Shown here: positions 11,783-23,435 of the stretch, one piece after another
Layout of the letters: the number at the start of each line of letters is the position of its first letter
How positions within the stretch are numbered: the stretch's first letter is position 1
DNA from: Dendrobium chrysotoxum
Taxonomy: Eukaryota; Streptophyta; Magnoliopsida; Asparagales; Orchidaceae
Direction: 5' to 3'
DNA: 64,000 bases
Assembly (NCBI GenBank): GCA_019925795.1
Contig: CM034313.1
Coordinates: 86,831,663 to 86,895,662 of the forward strand
Translations under genes and position numbers: made by a program
The notes under the pieces: generated by a model
Databases searched by the model: none
Told to the model about the DNA's origin: nothing
Seen by the model: only the letters and a program-made list of their open reading frames with translations

Positions 11783-11893
11783 GGTTTTGTTTGAGATGGC
11801 TTTCTTACTGCTTCTTCAATCAGCTTTCTAATTTTTTACTTAAAAAAAACTGCTATAAGAAGCATTAAGAAAGCCTTCGTCCTAAATGAAGGC
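11783..11893. mobile_element. Palindromic Tourist-like MITE downstream of RPSA A
   Basis: About 110 bp of imperfect hairpin: TTTTGTTTGAGATGGCTTTC at the left against GAAAGCCTTCGTCCTAAATG at the right. It is a member of the family at 15041, 15159, 15279, 40052, 41292 and 46731. The copy here is more diverged than the one at the same position in B. Confidence 0.65.
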
Positions 11894-12223
11894 TATATTC
11901 TACATCTTTTCAAAATTTCTTTCAATGTGGTTATTGAAGTATGGATTCTGCTTATTATTGTTGTTTTGAATATGATTATTTATAAGATGAATTTGATTAT
12001 TTCATTATTGAATGTGGTCATTGATTATATGAAATTGATTGTAATGATTTCTAAGTGTGTTATTCACATTCAATAGGAGGATCATCTTCAGTGTTTTCAA
12101 TGACATTTGAGCGTTGATTTATATATTGTTTATAGGTCGTGATACCTTCATCTTAAGAGGGAGAATTAGCTTGACCATCTTCATTGGCCCTTATGGCTTT
12201 TTAATGCTGGTTCTGACGTAGTT

Positions 12224-15040
12224 CTTCCCAGAACAGATATGAACAATTAATTTCATCAATTTTTCTTTAAATTTCTCAATTTAAATTTATGTTACTAAAG
12301 TTAAAAGACTTTTTTGTGTTAACTTTATGTGATTAAACCAACGCCACGTATACAAATCAAATAAGAATGTAAAGGTACAAGAATTTTCACTTGAAAACTC
12401 TGAAATTTGAAATATTATGCTGCGGGATGTAAATGAGTTGAGCTAAACTTTTTTAGTTTTAGTTGAGCTCGACCTCGGGCTTGTGTTCGTGTACTAAGCG
12501 AGCTTGACTTGTTAATAAATTTATAGGCTCATGCTCTGTTTTATTGCATGAGCTCATTTGGAAAGCTCTATTTCTTAAATTTAAATTTTTAATTTTCATA
12601 GAATTTTTTAAATATATACTTAATTTGTAATTATTAAAATATATTATATAATATTATTTTGAATTAATTTTAAATATATATTAAGTTAATCGAGTGAGTT
12701 AACGAACTTTCAAGTCGAGGCTGAGCTCGAGATTCAATGATGATGGTTGTTGGTGTAACACCCTATAATTTATATTAGATTAAATGTATCTTTTATCACT
12801 TATTTAATCTACCATAATTTCTATAAAATCAACAATCTAAATCATCCTAACATAAATAAATAAAATATCAAAATCTTTTATTAATCAAAATCTCATTTAT
12901 AATAGACAGGAGATTACTATAACATTGATCTATATCAGCAAGTTCCTAACCATAAAAGAATAAATCAAAAGAAAAATCCAATCGTAACGACCTCACTACA
13001 TAGGGTATTAACCCATTCTCTGACATGAAATCAAGCAAATCTATACAATGAGAACACGACCTAGCAAACAACTAAAATCACCACTACATTTAATGTATTC
13101 AACAATTAATATGAATGCTCAACTTAATCAATATAAAATCAATGGTCATCTGTATTAAATCAGTGATCAATATCAATATGCTAAGAAATCAATATGATTA
13201 GTAATATAAAATCATATCAAGATGCATGTGAATCTATCAATATATAAGCAAATCAATAATTATTTATTAAAAAAAAATGTCAAAGGTTGTAACACGTGCG
13301 TTGACTATCTATCAATTATATTCATGACATCGATTTCATCATATGTTTCTATGAAGAACGTGTCATATGTACCAGTCTTTTAATATGTTATACTAGCATA
13401 TATTATATAAATATGTCATCAATTTTTATAAGTGTATATGTCATATATTATGTCATATTATATCAATTTTAATGATCATTTATCAATTATATATCAGTTC
13501 TATCATGAATGTGGTTATGAACAACAAGGTAAAACATCCAACTTTTATCTGTTTTTTTGCATTCTTTCATCAGTAAATCATAAGTCTGATCAATTATTCA
13601 TTATATTAGTATATCATCATCATTATAGGTGACTTTCAATAATTTATAAAGAGTTGTCACCCCTGCCTGTCAGCGTAAATCAGTAAATCAATTACAGGTT
13701 AAACATCCATAATTAAACCATAAATATTTTATTTTAAGGAAAGTTGTACACAGGGTATTATATTTAAAAAACTAACATGTATTAATTATTGTGTTAATAA
13801 ATATCATTCATTGCTTTCATGCAAATACCATATTTATCGTATATTAGTCATATCATTTTTTTATGTAATGTAAGTCAATAACATGTATGAAATGCACTAA
13901 TCTAAAAAATACAAGTATTTTAAATACTATCCATTTACTTTAGAAAATCACAAAAATCGGTCAATTTCATGAAATTTAATAATACTAGTATAAATGAATA
14001 TGCACAAATTGCACTTCCTAGAAATGAATTGAGATAATACAGCCATGTTATAAAAGAAGCAAACAATGGTACACTTAATCTTATTAAAATTTTCAATGAT
14101 GATCAATAAAGAGAATATATGTAAATAATGAAAATAATTTTGTGGCCCAATATTTTAATAGTGGTGTGAGAGGATGTCAAACAATATTTAAACAAAGATT
14201 TATATTGATTAATTTATATTTATAATATCTTAAGGTCAACTGTCCCTCATGCTACAATGTTACATATCAATGTATACCATTCATTAGGGCATAAAGGCAT
14301 GACCGAGCCATATTTATCAATTTATTATAGCTTTATCAATGTTAATATTTAGCTTACTGTTGAAAAGTAGATGATTTTATTAAAATGTATTTCTAACTTA
14401 ATCAAAATTAAAAACAAAATATTCACAAAATATAACAATTTGAAGAGTACTTAATTTATTGAATAAATTTAATTTTATGTCATTTTCTTTAGTTTTCATG
14501 AATTAAAGAAAATCTCATCCTTTAGAAAAATGAAAATTAAAAAGAATTTTTGTATTTCTTAAACTCGTTTATTAATGGAGTTAAAGATTTAATTAATATG
14601 TTGATTTCATTTATCATATTTGAAGTTTTTTTATAAATTAGATCCAATTTTGAAATAATTATTAAAAAAATCTTATTTTTTTGGGAAAATAAGCATTCAT
14701 GTTTATTTTGATTAAAATATCATGTAAAGATATGCATTAAAATTTCAATGTTTCATGAAAGGAAATCTTGAAATTCCTTTAAAATATTTGACATTTTAAC
14801 CTTAGGTAAACATATGAAATTTTGTTTGTTTAGATAATGCTACATAAATATGAGCCCACATTTTAATTAAATTTATACACTTCAATTAATTTAATATGGG
14901 GCATTAGAAGGATTGAAATTAATTAATAGCTAAAGACATAAAGCATAACAACATAACAAAAAAAATATTAATATAAAGTAGTTGAAGAAAATAAGTAATT
15001 AGAACGAAATTTGAGAAAAAATTAATGAAAGGTAGATTTA
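12224..15040. other. AT-rich spacer, unique to this side of the duplication
   Basis: No gene is supported. Bases about 12425-12735 are a degenerate relative of the AGCTCGAG-type foldback element (GTAAATGAGTTGAGCTAAAC, GAGCTCGACC, GCTGAGCTCGAG), without clear ends. The rest is AT-rich with many short words and no frame worth reporting; the 66-residue frame at 13432 is low-complexity and unrecognised. Confidence 0.5.
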
Positions 15041-15397
15041 GGTTTTGTTTGGGACATCTTTTTTATTGCTTCATGAAACAGTTTTTTAGTACAAAAAAAA
15101 TTATACTAAAAAGTTATTTCATCAAGCAATAAGAAAGCTATCCTAAATAAATCTTTAGACTTCATTTGAAATGACTTTCTTATTGCATCTTAAAGCAGGT
15201 TTCTAGTACTAAAATTAAAATTTGTATGCTAAAAAACTGATTTAAGAAGTAACAAAGTCATCCCAAATGAAGATTTAAGCTTCGTTTGGGATGACTTTTT
15301 TATTACTTCTTAAAACACCTTTTTAGTACAAAAATTATAATTTTTGTACATAAAAGCTGCTTTAAGAAGCATTAAAAAAGCTGTCTCAAACGAATTC
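15041..15397. mobile_element. Three palindromic MITEs in a row
   Basis: Three head-to-tail hairpins of 115-120 bp at 15041-15155, 15159-15275 and 15279-15397. Each starts like GCTTCGTTTGGGATGACTTT and ends with its complement, AAGTCATCCCAAATGAAG or a variant, with a centre of the type GTACAAAAATTATAATTTTT. Only 3-4 bp, close to TTA or TTTA, separate them, as expected for Tourist-like elements that duplicate TTA. Confidence 0.75.
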
Positions 15398-16148
15398 TTA
15401 GAGTGATGTGGAAGCAAATGCAAGAATATAATACAAGAGGTAAACCCTAAACTAAGAAAATTAATAATAAGTCAATGTCCATGTTATGTTACAGTGGAAA
15501 ATATACATCATCCTCATATGATTCATCTTTTCATTCTATATTAAGCAAAATAGAACAAAATATATTTTGTACTATTTATCCTATATTTAGATAATAAAAT
15601 TATAGGCGCAAGTAGTGGTGAAAAGAAAAGATGAGGGTTTGAGTGTTCCTTATACCAAAAATGGTTAGATGGCCCACATCATAGAGTGCCATTTAGAATA
15701 CAATGCAAGTCTAAGATTTAATATAAGAATATAGAAGAAAATAATATAAGTGAAGATGTGTACAAATAAACAATTCATGAAACTTATAAAAATCCTAATA
15801 TATAAAAGCAATCACCACACATATGCAAGCATAAATTTATAAAAAAGATTTGAGAAACATTAATTTATAAAGAATATTACCTATTTTTTGAAGCAACAAG
15901 AGCAGAAAGGAAGACCTTCAAATACCCATTGTATACTTAAGTTGCCCCTTCTATAGCCAAAGGGTTGCCCCTTCTCATTGAAACCAACAAAGAAAAGTTA
16001 AATCATTGTATCTTATACTTAAGCTCATGAATCAAATGAGGACACCAATTGATGCAATGCAACTTATAGAATCATGGAAAAATCTATATATTGTATCTTG
16101 CATCTTGTACTATAGTAAAAATAGCAAAAGCAATTAAAATATATCATC
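15398..16148. other. Spacer, no gene seen
   Basis: AT-rich. Bases 15830-15900 (AAGAATATTACCTATTTTTT) resemble 22645-22720 on the other side of the LTR element, but the element's own target duplication is elsewhere, so this is a separate local repeat. Nothing coding is seen. Confidence 0.5.
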
Positions 16149-16153
16149 ATGAT

Positions 16154-18154
16154 TGTTACGTCCTGGAAAATTTGCGGCGGTAGAGAGATATAAAATTTAG
16201 CGTCCTAGCTTTGTACAAAGATCTAGCACACAAACAGGTAGAAAAGATGGGTGCATCAATCACAAGAGACACCATAATTTTTATGTGAAAACCCCTTAAA
16301 AGAGGGAAAAATCACAGGGCCTGGCCCATTTTGAATGAATCTACTAATATTTGCAATTGATTACAAATGATGCCCTTCCTTAGAAGGAAGATTTTGGCTC
16401 GATGTAGCAAATATACATAATACAGAGTACATTATATGTTGGGAGTTGGAAGAACATCATTAATATGTCATTTGGGGTGACAAAATCATAGTCGATGAGT
16501 GAGGTAGGTCGGAAGGACCGTAGTTGGACGACGGAGGTCAGAAGGATCGTGGTTGGGCGACGGTGGTCGGAAGGACCATAGTTGACAATTGACGATGGTC
16601 GGAAGGACCGTAGTCGACGATGGTCGATGGAAGGACAGTAGTCGGCAGGCGACGGAGGTCAGGAAGACCGTAGTTGGGCGACGGTGGTTGGAATGACCGT
16701 AGTCGGCTGGCAATGGAGGTCGGAAGGATCATAGTCGGCGGGCGACAGAGGTATGGCGGACCATAGTCGGTGGACGACGGAGGTCAGAAAGACCATAGTC
16801 GATGATGGTGGTTGGAAGAACCATAGTCGACGGGCGACGGAGGTCGGGAGGACCATAGTTAGGCGACGATGGCTGGAATGATCGTAGTTGAAGTCCGACG
16901 GTGATCGGGAAGAACTCCGATGGTGGTCGGCAAACAAGCAGAAATTCGACAGTGGTCGGTGGACTGGCGGAAGTCCGACGATGATTGACAGACTTATGGA
17001 AGTCCGGCAGTGGTCGACGGACTTATGGAAGTCCGGTAGTGGTCGACGAACTTATGGAAGTCTGGTAGTGGTCAGGAAGAACTCTGACGGTAGTCAGCGG
17101 ACGGGCAGAAGTCCGGTGGTGGTTGGCAGACAGGCGGAAGTCCGACGATGGTCGGCGGACTAGCAGAAGTCCGACGGTGGCTAGGAAGAACTCCTAGCGG
17201 TGGTCGGCGGACTGGCAGAAGTCCGGCAATGATCAACGAACTTATGAAAGTCTGGCAGTGGTCGGTAGACTTATGAAAGTCTGATAGTGGTCAGCGGACT
17301 TATGGAAGTTTGGCAGTGGTCGGCGGACTTATGGAAGTTCGATAGTGGTTGGGAAGAACTCCGACGGTGGTCAGCTGACGGGCAGAAGTCCGGTGGTGGT
17401 TGACGGACATGTGGAAGTCTGGCGGTGGTCAGTGGACTTACGGAAGTCCGGTAGTGGCCAGGAAGAACTCCGACGGTGGTTGACGGACGGGTGGAAGTTC
17501 GCGATGGTCGGCGGACGGGTGGAAGTCCGGTGATGGTCGGCGGATTGGCGGAAGTCCGGCGATGGTCGGCGGACTGGCGGAAGTTCGACGGTGGCCGGGA
17601 AGAACTCCGACGGTGGTTGGCGGCAAGTCAACTTCCAACTTCTTCCCTTCTTCTCTTCCTTTCTTTCTCCTTTTCTCTCATGTGAAGAATGGGAGCTATT
17701 TATAGTTTTTTGAGAGTGTCAAGGCTTGTAAATATGTGGAGGATCAAAGTCGAAATGTGAGTGGTTTGCATGTACGGCCGATATTGATCCCCTTGATTGT
17801 GGACCGTTTAATGGTCATTTTAATGCCTTGTTGATATTGGAATTCAGTGATCTTAGGCTCGTTGGATTTGTCTCGTCGATCCGCTCGATTTGACTATAAG
17901 CATGTCACGTTTGGAAGCCAGTTAGTAATTTATATTATGATTTGAACCTTCCAAATGTGTTCTGGATCTTTGATTTGGACTCATTTGGGCTCGGATTGAG
18001 TCGAATTTGGTGTCGTATTTTTGAGATGTTCTGTTCGGCTGTAAGTTTGCTGAAATCAGAATTCAGACGATCTCTGATTTAATTTTTGAAGATTCCAACT
18101 TGATTTTGTCTCGAGATTCGTGCCTGGTCAAGATAATTTTTTGATGATATATCA
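16154..18154 (-). mobile_element. 3' LTR (LTR 3) of the non-autonomous element
   Basis: Read on the minus strand it starts TGATATATCATC and ends CAGGACGTAACA. The TATA box (TATAAATA on the minus strand) is at 17697-17704. Two arrays follow in transcription order: about 29-bp units with GGACTTATGGAAGTCCGG words on the plus strand (16890-17625), then about 30-bp units with GACGGAGGTCGGAAGGACC (16490-16880). The terminal part has TCCACATAAAAATT-like and CCGCCGCAAATTTTCCAGG blocks shared by the family. Confidence 0.88.
16490..17625 (-). repeat. Double GC-rich minisatellite in LTR 3
   Basis: Two adjoining arrays: GACGGAGGTCGGAAGGACC-type units (left) and GTGGTCGACGGACTTATGGA-type units of about 29 bp (right). 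Frames on both strands of this block are repeat artefacts (Ser/Pro/His-rich or Gly/Trp/Ser-rich). Confidence 0.88.
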
Positions 18155-20600
18155 GTTGCCCGCCTATTTTCAGACGTCAAAGCACCGTAAGTCTGAAAAT
18201 ATGCATCACAGCTTTGGAGAATCTTTTTTTTTGTGATGAGATTTGAAAATTCTTGAATAAGATGATCTTGGGAGTAAAGATCCTAAATAGCTTTAAAAGT
18301 ATCAAAATTGAGTCCGTCAAAATATTTTAATTTTATGACCTAACCTTCCACATATAACTAATTTTTAACTAGATTATATGTGATAGTCTTCAGGAATTAA
18401 AAAACATTCATCTTCTTATCCAATAAGAAGATATGTGACTTATAGGTTATATTTAGAACTTATTTTTTATCATAAATGATCGTTTGAATGTTGTTATTCC
18501 AACAAAATCTTCTTACCAGTTAGTTATAAGTAATTTTTCATCGTAAAGTATTTGTTACAATTTCTATAATATCTTATCATAACGTTTAGTTTTATGACAT
18601 AATCTTTAATTTAAATTGTCTTTGGATTGGACTAATGTTAGAATGATAATTTGGAAATTATAATTCTCTGGAAACTTGAACAGGCATTTTACTCAAATTG
18701 AAAATATTATTCGAAAGGATTAAATTTTGTCAGCAAATAGTTTGGCTTTTCAACAGAAACTTTTTAAAGATATGATATGTCACTTGAAATTTTTTTTGTG
18801 CTGGCAACTTTTGGCAATTGAGTGCCGCCTCGAAATAGTGATATATTATTTATTAAATTTTTTAATATATATTATTTATTTATATTATTATGTATATTTA
18901 ATGATATGCCTTTACAAATTCCAAAATATATTCTAAAAAATTAATGAAAATTCTAGAAAAACTTTTGGAATTCCACTTTTATGCATTAAATGAAAGCAAT
19001 TAATTTTTGACTCTTAAAATTTCTAAAATTATATTAAATTATTATTATTTTTTAAATTTAAAAATTTTTAGAAAGATTCTTTGTCTTCCCCTTAAGCAAC
19101 TATAAATACCCCATTGGGGATAAGAGGAGAAGCACGGTTCTTTTGAGCTGGTCCAAAATTTCTCTTGTAAATTGAAAGAGAAATGGACTGACAAATTTGG
19201 AGGCCGTCAATATTCAGAAAAGGCTCGGTCCTCCGGTGTGGGCTCTGGTCTTCGTCTGAAGGCCATCTTGAAGGACTCGCAAGACCGTCAATATTTGGTA
19301 AAGGCCCGGACCTCATGTGTGGGCTCCGGTCTTTATCAGAAGGCCGACTTGAAGGAGTCGCAAGACCGTCAAAATTCGGTAAAGGTCTGGTCCTTCGGTG
19401 TGGGCTCTGGTCTTCATCAAAAGGCCGACCTGAAGGAGTCATAAGGCCGTCAAAATTCGGTAAAGGCATGATCCTTTTGTACCAGATGAGTCAACATTTC
19501 CCTTGGATTTGTAGCTTGAAGAATATTGGTGTCGATGGCTGGATGGAGGTTTGATGATGGTGAGTAGTCAGGAAGAGATTTTGACGATCAAGCGGCGAGC
19601 TGATGACGATGACTGGGCTGCATTTTGTTGAAGATAGAAGATTCATACTAACAGTGGTAGATAATCAATAATTTGATGAAGAGGGTCAAACATTATGTCG
19701 ATCACAACTGTCTAATGACACACTACCGATGTCAAAAGAGTTAAGACTTTACTATTTTCAATTCTTCTTTGAAGGAGCTGCGAAAGTTACTTCAAAATGC
19801 TTTATAGAAGAGGTCGATGGGATCCACCAAAGACGTTCAACCGAGGATATTTTAGCAATCAAAGATTATTTCTCAGAATATTGCTTGTTGATATTAACTA
19901 GTATGAAGGTTAAAAGAAGTGCATCAAAATTTTTTGACATATCCGAGGTTGTTTGTCAGAGCATTGCTCGATGGCGTTAACCTATGTGGAAGAGATCAAG
20001 AGAATCCACCAAGGATGTATGACCTATATGAGGTTGTTTGTTAGAGTGTTTCTCGATGACATTAACCTGTGTGGAAGAGGTCGAGAGAATTCACCAAGGA
20101 TGTATGCCCTATCCGAGATTATTTGTCAGAGTGTTGCTTAATGACGTTAACCTATGTAGAAGAGGTCGAATCGAATCCCCCTAAGATCGATTATGTCTTG
20201 ATTGGGAGAGAGCATATGCTGCGTGTATCCCAAATCAAATGTGAAGATTGGTCTGTCATTAAAATGTATTACCTTTTTGAGGATGAGGTTGAGACCATGC
20301 CCAAGGAATAAAAGTCTAGCTAGAGACTGTAAATAGCTTGTAATTTATTGAAAACATCCTTGCATTTGCTAGAAACTTTATGGAAAATAGCTTCCCAAGA
20401 TATTATCTTGGATGATGGAAGATTTGGATGAATTTTTTGGTCATAGTTACAGTCAAGGTTGCCCCCCAATCTACATCTGATTCTAATGAAATTGAAGCAG
20501 CAATGGCTAATGTAAGAAAGTTGACTTGAATGTCCTTTTGAGTAGAGAGCAAAAGTTGCCCCCCCAGTCAGGAACAACGTTCCCATAGACGGCGCCAAAC
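18155..20600 (-). mobile_element. Internal region of the non-autonomous element
   Basis: It holds no recognisable protein gene. There are two tandem repeats: about 81-83-bp units at 19200-19465 with words AAGACCGTCAAAATTCGGTA and GTGTGGGCTCTGGTCTTC (about 3.3 copies), and roughly 85-110-bp units at about 19930-20170 with ACCTATGTGGAAGAGGTCGA and GTTTGTCAGAGTGTTGCT (about three copies). Frames at 19092-19469 and 19729-20311 read these repeats. Bases 18155-19080 are AT-rich filler. Confidence 0.8.
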
Positions 20601-22612
20601 TGTTATGTCCTGAAAAATTTGCGGCGGTAGAGAGATATAAAGTTTAGCGTCCTAGCTTTGTACAAAGATCCAGCATACAAACATGTAGAAAAGATGGGTG
20701 CATCAATCACAAGATACACCATAATTTTTATGTGGAAACTCCTGAAAAGGGAGAAAAATCATGGGGCATGGCCCAATTTGAATGAATCCACTAATATTTG
20801 TAATTGATTACAAATAAGGCCCTTCCTTAGAAGGAAGGTTTTGGCTCGATGTAGCAAATATACATAATACAGAGTACATTATATGCTGGGAGTTGGATGA
20901 AATATCATTAATATGTTCATTTGGGGTTACAAAATCATAGTCGATGAGTGAGGTAGGTCGGAAGGACCGTAGTTGGATGATAGAGGTCAGAAGGATCGTG
21001 GTTGGATGACGCTGGTCGGAAGGACCGTAGTCGACAGTTGACGATCGTCGGAAGGACCATAGTCGATGATGGTCGATGGAAGGACAATAGTCGGTGGGCG
21101 ACGAAGGTCAGGAAGACCGTAGTTGGGCGACGATTGTTGGAATGACCGTAGTCAGCTAGCAATGGTGGTTGGAAGGATCATAGTCGGCAGGCGACAGAGG
21201 TAAGGAGGACCATAGTCGGTGGATGACGGAGGTTAGAAAGACTATAGTCGGTGATGGTGGTTGGAAGAATCGTAGTCGACGGGCGACGGAGGACGGAAGG
21301 ACCATAGTTAGGCGATGATGGCTGGAATGATCGTAGTTGAAGTTCGACGGTGATCGGGAAGAACTCCGATGGTGGTCGGCAAACAAGCAGAAATTCGATA
21401 GTGGTTAGTGGACTGGTTGAAGTCCGGCGATGATTAGCATACTTATGGAAGTCCGGCAGTGGTCGACGGACTTATGGAAGTCCGACAGTGGTCGGCGGAC
21501 TTATGAAAGTCTGGTAGTGGTCTGGAAGAACTTCGAAGGTAGTCAGCGGACGAGCAGAAGTCTGGTAGTGGTTGGCGGATAGAAGGAAGTCCGGCGGTGG
21601 TCAACGGACTAGCAGAAGTCCGACAGTAGCCATGAAGAACTCCTAGCGGTGGTCGACGGACTGGCAGAAGTCTGGCGATGATTGGCGAACTTATGAAAGT
21701 CTGGCAGTGGTCAGTAGACTTATGGAAGTCTGGCAGTGGTCAGCGGACTTATGGAAGTCTGGCAATGGTCGGCAGACTTATTGAAGTTCGATAGTGGTCG
21801 GGAAGAACTCCGACAGTGGTCAACGGACGAGCAGAAGTCCGTTGGTGGTTGACGGACATGTGAAGTCCTGCAGTGGTCAGTGGACTTACGGAAGTCCGGT
21901 AGTGGCCAGGAAGAACTCCGACGGTGGTCGACGGATGGGTGGAAGTCCGCGATGGTCGGCGGACGGGTGGAAGTCTGACGATGGTCGACGAACTGGCGGA
22001 AGTCCGGTGATGGTCAGCGGACTGGCGGAAGTTCGACGGTGGCCGAGAAGAACTCCTGCGGTGGTCAACGGCAAGTCAGCTTCCAACTTCTTCCCTTCTT
22101 CTCTTCCTTTCTTTCTCCTTTTCTCTCATGTGAAGAATGGGGGTTATTTATAGTTTTTTGAGAGTGGCATGGCTTGTAAATATGTGAAGGATCAAGGTCG
22201 AAATGGGAGTGGTTTGCATGTACGCCCGATATTGATCCCCTTGATTGTGGATCATTTAATGGTCATTTGAATGCCTTATTGATATCAGAATTCAGTGATC
22301 TTAGGCTCGTTGGATTCGTCTCGTCGATCCGCTCGATTTGATTATAAGCATGTCACATTTGGAAGCCGGTTAGTAATTTATATTATGATTTGAACCTTCC
22401 AAATGCGCTTTGGATCTTTGATTTGGACTCATTTGGGCTCGGATTGAGTCGAATTTGGTGTCGTTGGGTTCGTATTTTTGAGATGTTCTGTTCGACTATA
22501 AGTTTGATGAAATCAGAATTCAGACGATCTCTGATCTAATTTTTGAAGATTCCAACTTGATTTTGTCTCGAGATTCGTGCCTGATCAAGATAATTTTTTT
22601 GATGATATATCA
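20601..22612 (-). mobile_element. 5' LTR (LTR 4) of the non-autonomous element
   Basis: Partner of LTR 3 with the same block order and both arrays (about 20940-21320 and 21340-22070). The minus-strand TATA box TATAAATA lies at 22145-22152. Scattered substitutions and small indels separate the two LTRs, so the insertion is not very recent. Confidence 0.88.
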
Positions 22613-22617
22613 ATGAT

Positions 22618-23430
22618 ACTTACAAAAATAAATAGCGCATATATGTAAACATAAATTTATTAAATATTTGACAAATATAAATTAAGAATATTACCGATTT
22701 TTTAAAGCAAGAACAGTAGAGAGCTCAATCTAAATAGCGAAATGAAAATAAAGGCAAAGCTTAGGAAAAATCAATGCCATCTAACCATTCAAATAGTTGG
22801 GCGTTAGTTCGAAAAAAGTGTTCAAGCGATGGTCTGGTGGTGGTGCTAGGGTTGAGCTTTGAGATATTTCAAATCTTTAAGCTCTCTTAAATCTTAAGCT
22901 AAATGTTCTTCTTATATTGAGAGTGGGGGCATATTTATAAATTTTAGAGTTTTATGCTTTGTAGATATAGCAAAAATGCGAATATTCTCTATCAGACAAC
23001 CATATTGATTTAGTTTATCATATATCATTCTTTCAGCATTTAGGTTCTTTAATGATGTTGAAAGTAAACAATTATGAACTCGTTGGATTCATCTTGTTGA
23101 GATGTTAATTTGGTTACGAGCATACAAAATTTAAACATCCAATTAATATCCTAAGTTTATAACTATGTTTTAACCACTTGAGCCTGCTGTTTTGAACTCA
23201 AATCTAATTACTTTTATAGTTATTGGGCTTATCTCATCGGCCCAATCCGTTTGACTAAATTTATTGAAATTAGTGTTCTTATAGTTTATAACTGAATTTT
23301 GAAAAATTCCCACATCAACCTATTATTTCTATGACATATCAAACTTCATCATTTAAAATTTAGGCATACATAACTCGCATCTATACTATGATCTAAAAAA
23401 TGGTTTTGCGATTTCTTAGTATATTATATC
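22618..23430 (-). mobile_element. Diverged relic of the same LTR family
   Basis: Bases about 22700-23330 follow the family order in reverse: GAGAGTGGGGGCATATTTAT with a TATTTATA box, then CTCGTTGGATTCATCTTGTT, GGTTACGAGCATAC and a CCCAATCCGTTTGACTAAAT block. Similarity is weak and the GC-rich array is reduced to a short GGTCTGGTGGTGGTGC piece. No ends or target duplication can be placed. Confidence 0.45.
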
Positions 23431-23435
23431 ATTAC

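Larger units (their letters stand above)
1..12223 (+). repeat. Segmental duplication, copy A (left end outside window)
   Basis: This block matches 28034-40512 almost base for base in the same orientation. It includes the minisatellite, the LTR, two MITEs, the whole ribosomal protein SA gene with its introns, and about 800 bp of downstream DNA. The match stops at 12223, right after a shared TTAATGCTGG motif and the words ttctgacgtagtt; after that A and B are unrelated. The left edge lies in minisatellite at the window border, so the true length is at least 12.2 kb. Small indels separate the copies, for example a TA microsatellite and about 200 bp downstream of the gene in B. Confidence 0.93.
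16154..22612 (-). mobile_element. Complete non-autonomous LTR element (minisatellite-LTR family)
   Basis: Two similar LTRs, 16154-18154 and 20601-22612, flank a 2446-bp non-coding inside. The target duplication ATGAT sits at 16149-16153 and 22613-22617. On the minus strand the 5' LTR is the right one. Directly inside it is GTTTGGCGCCGTCTATGGGA (20581-20600 read in reverse), a primer binding site starting TGGCGCC, of a type I associate with Tat-lineage Ty3 elements. Next to the 3' LTR is the purine-rich AAAATAGGCGGGCAAC. There are no gag, protease, RT or integrase frames, so it must depend on proteins made elsewhere (LARD-like). Confidence 0.9.
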
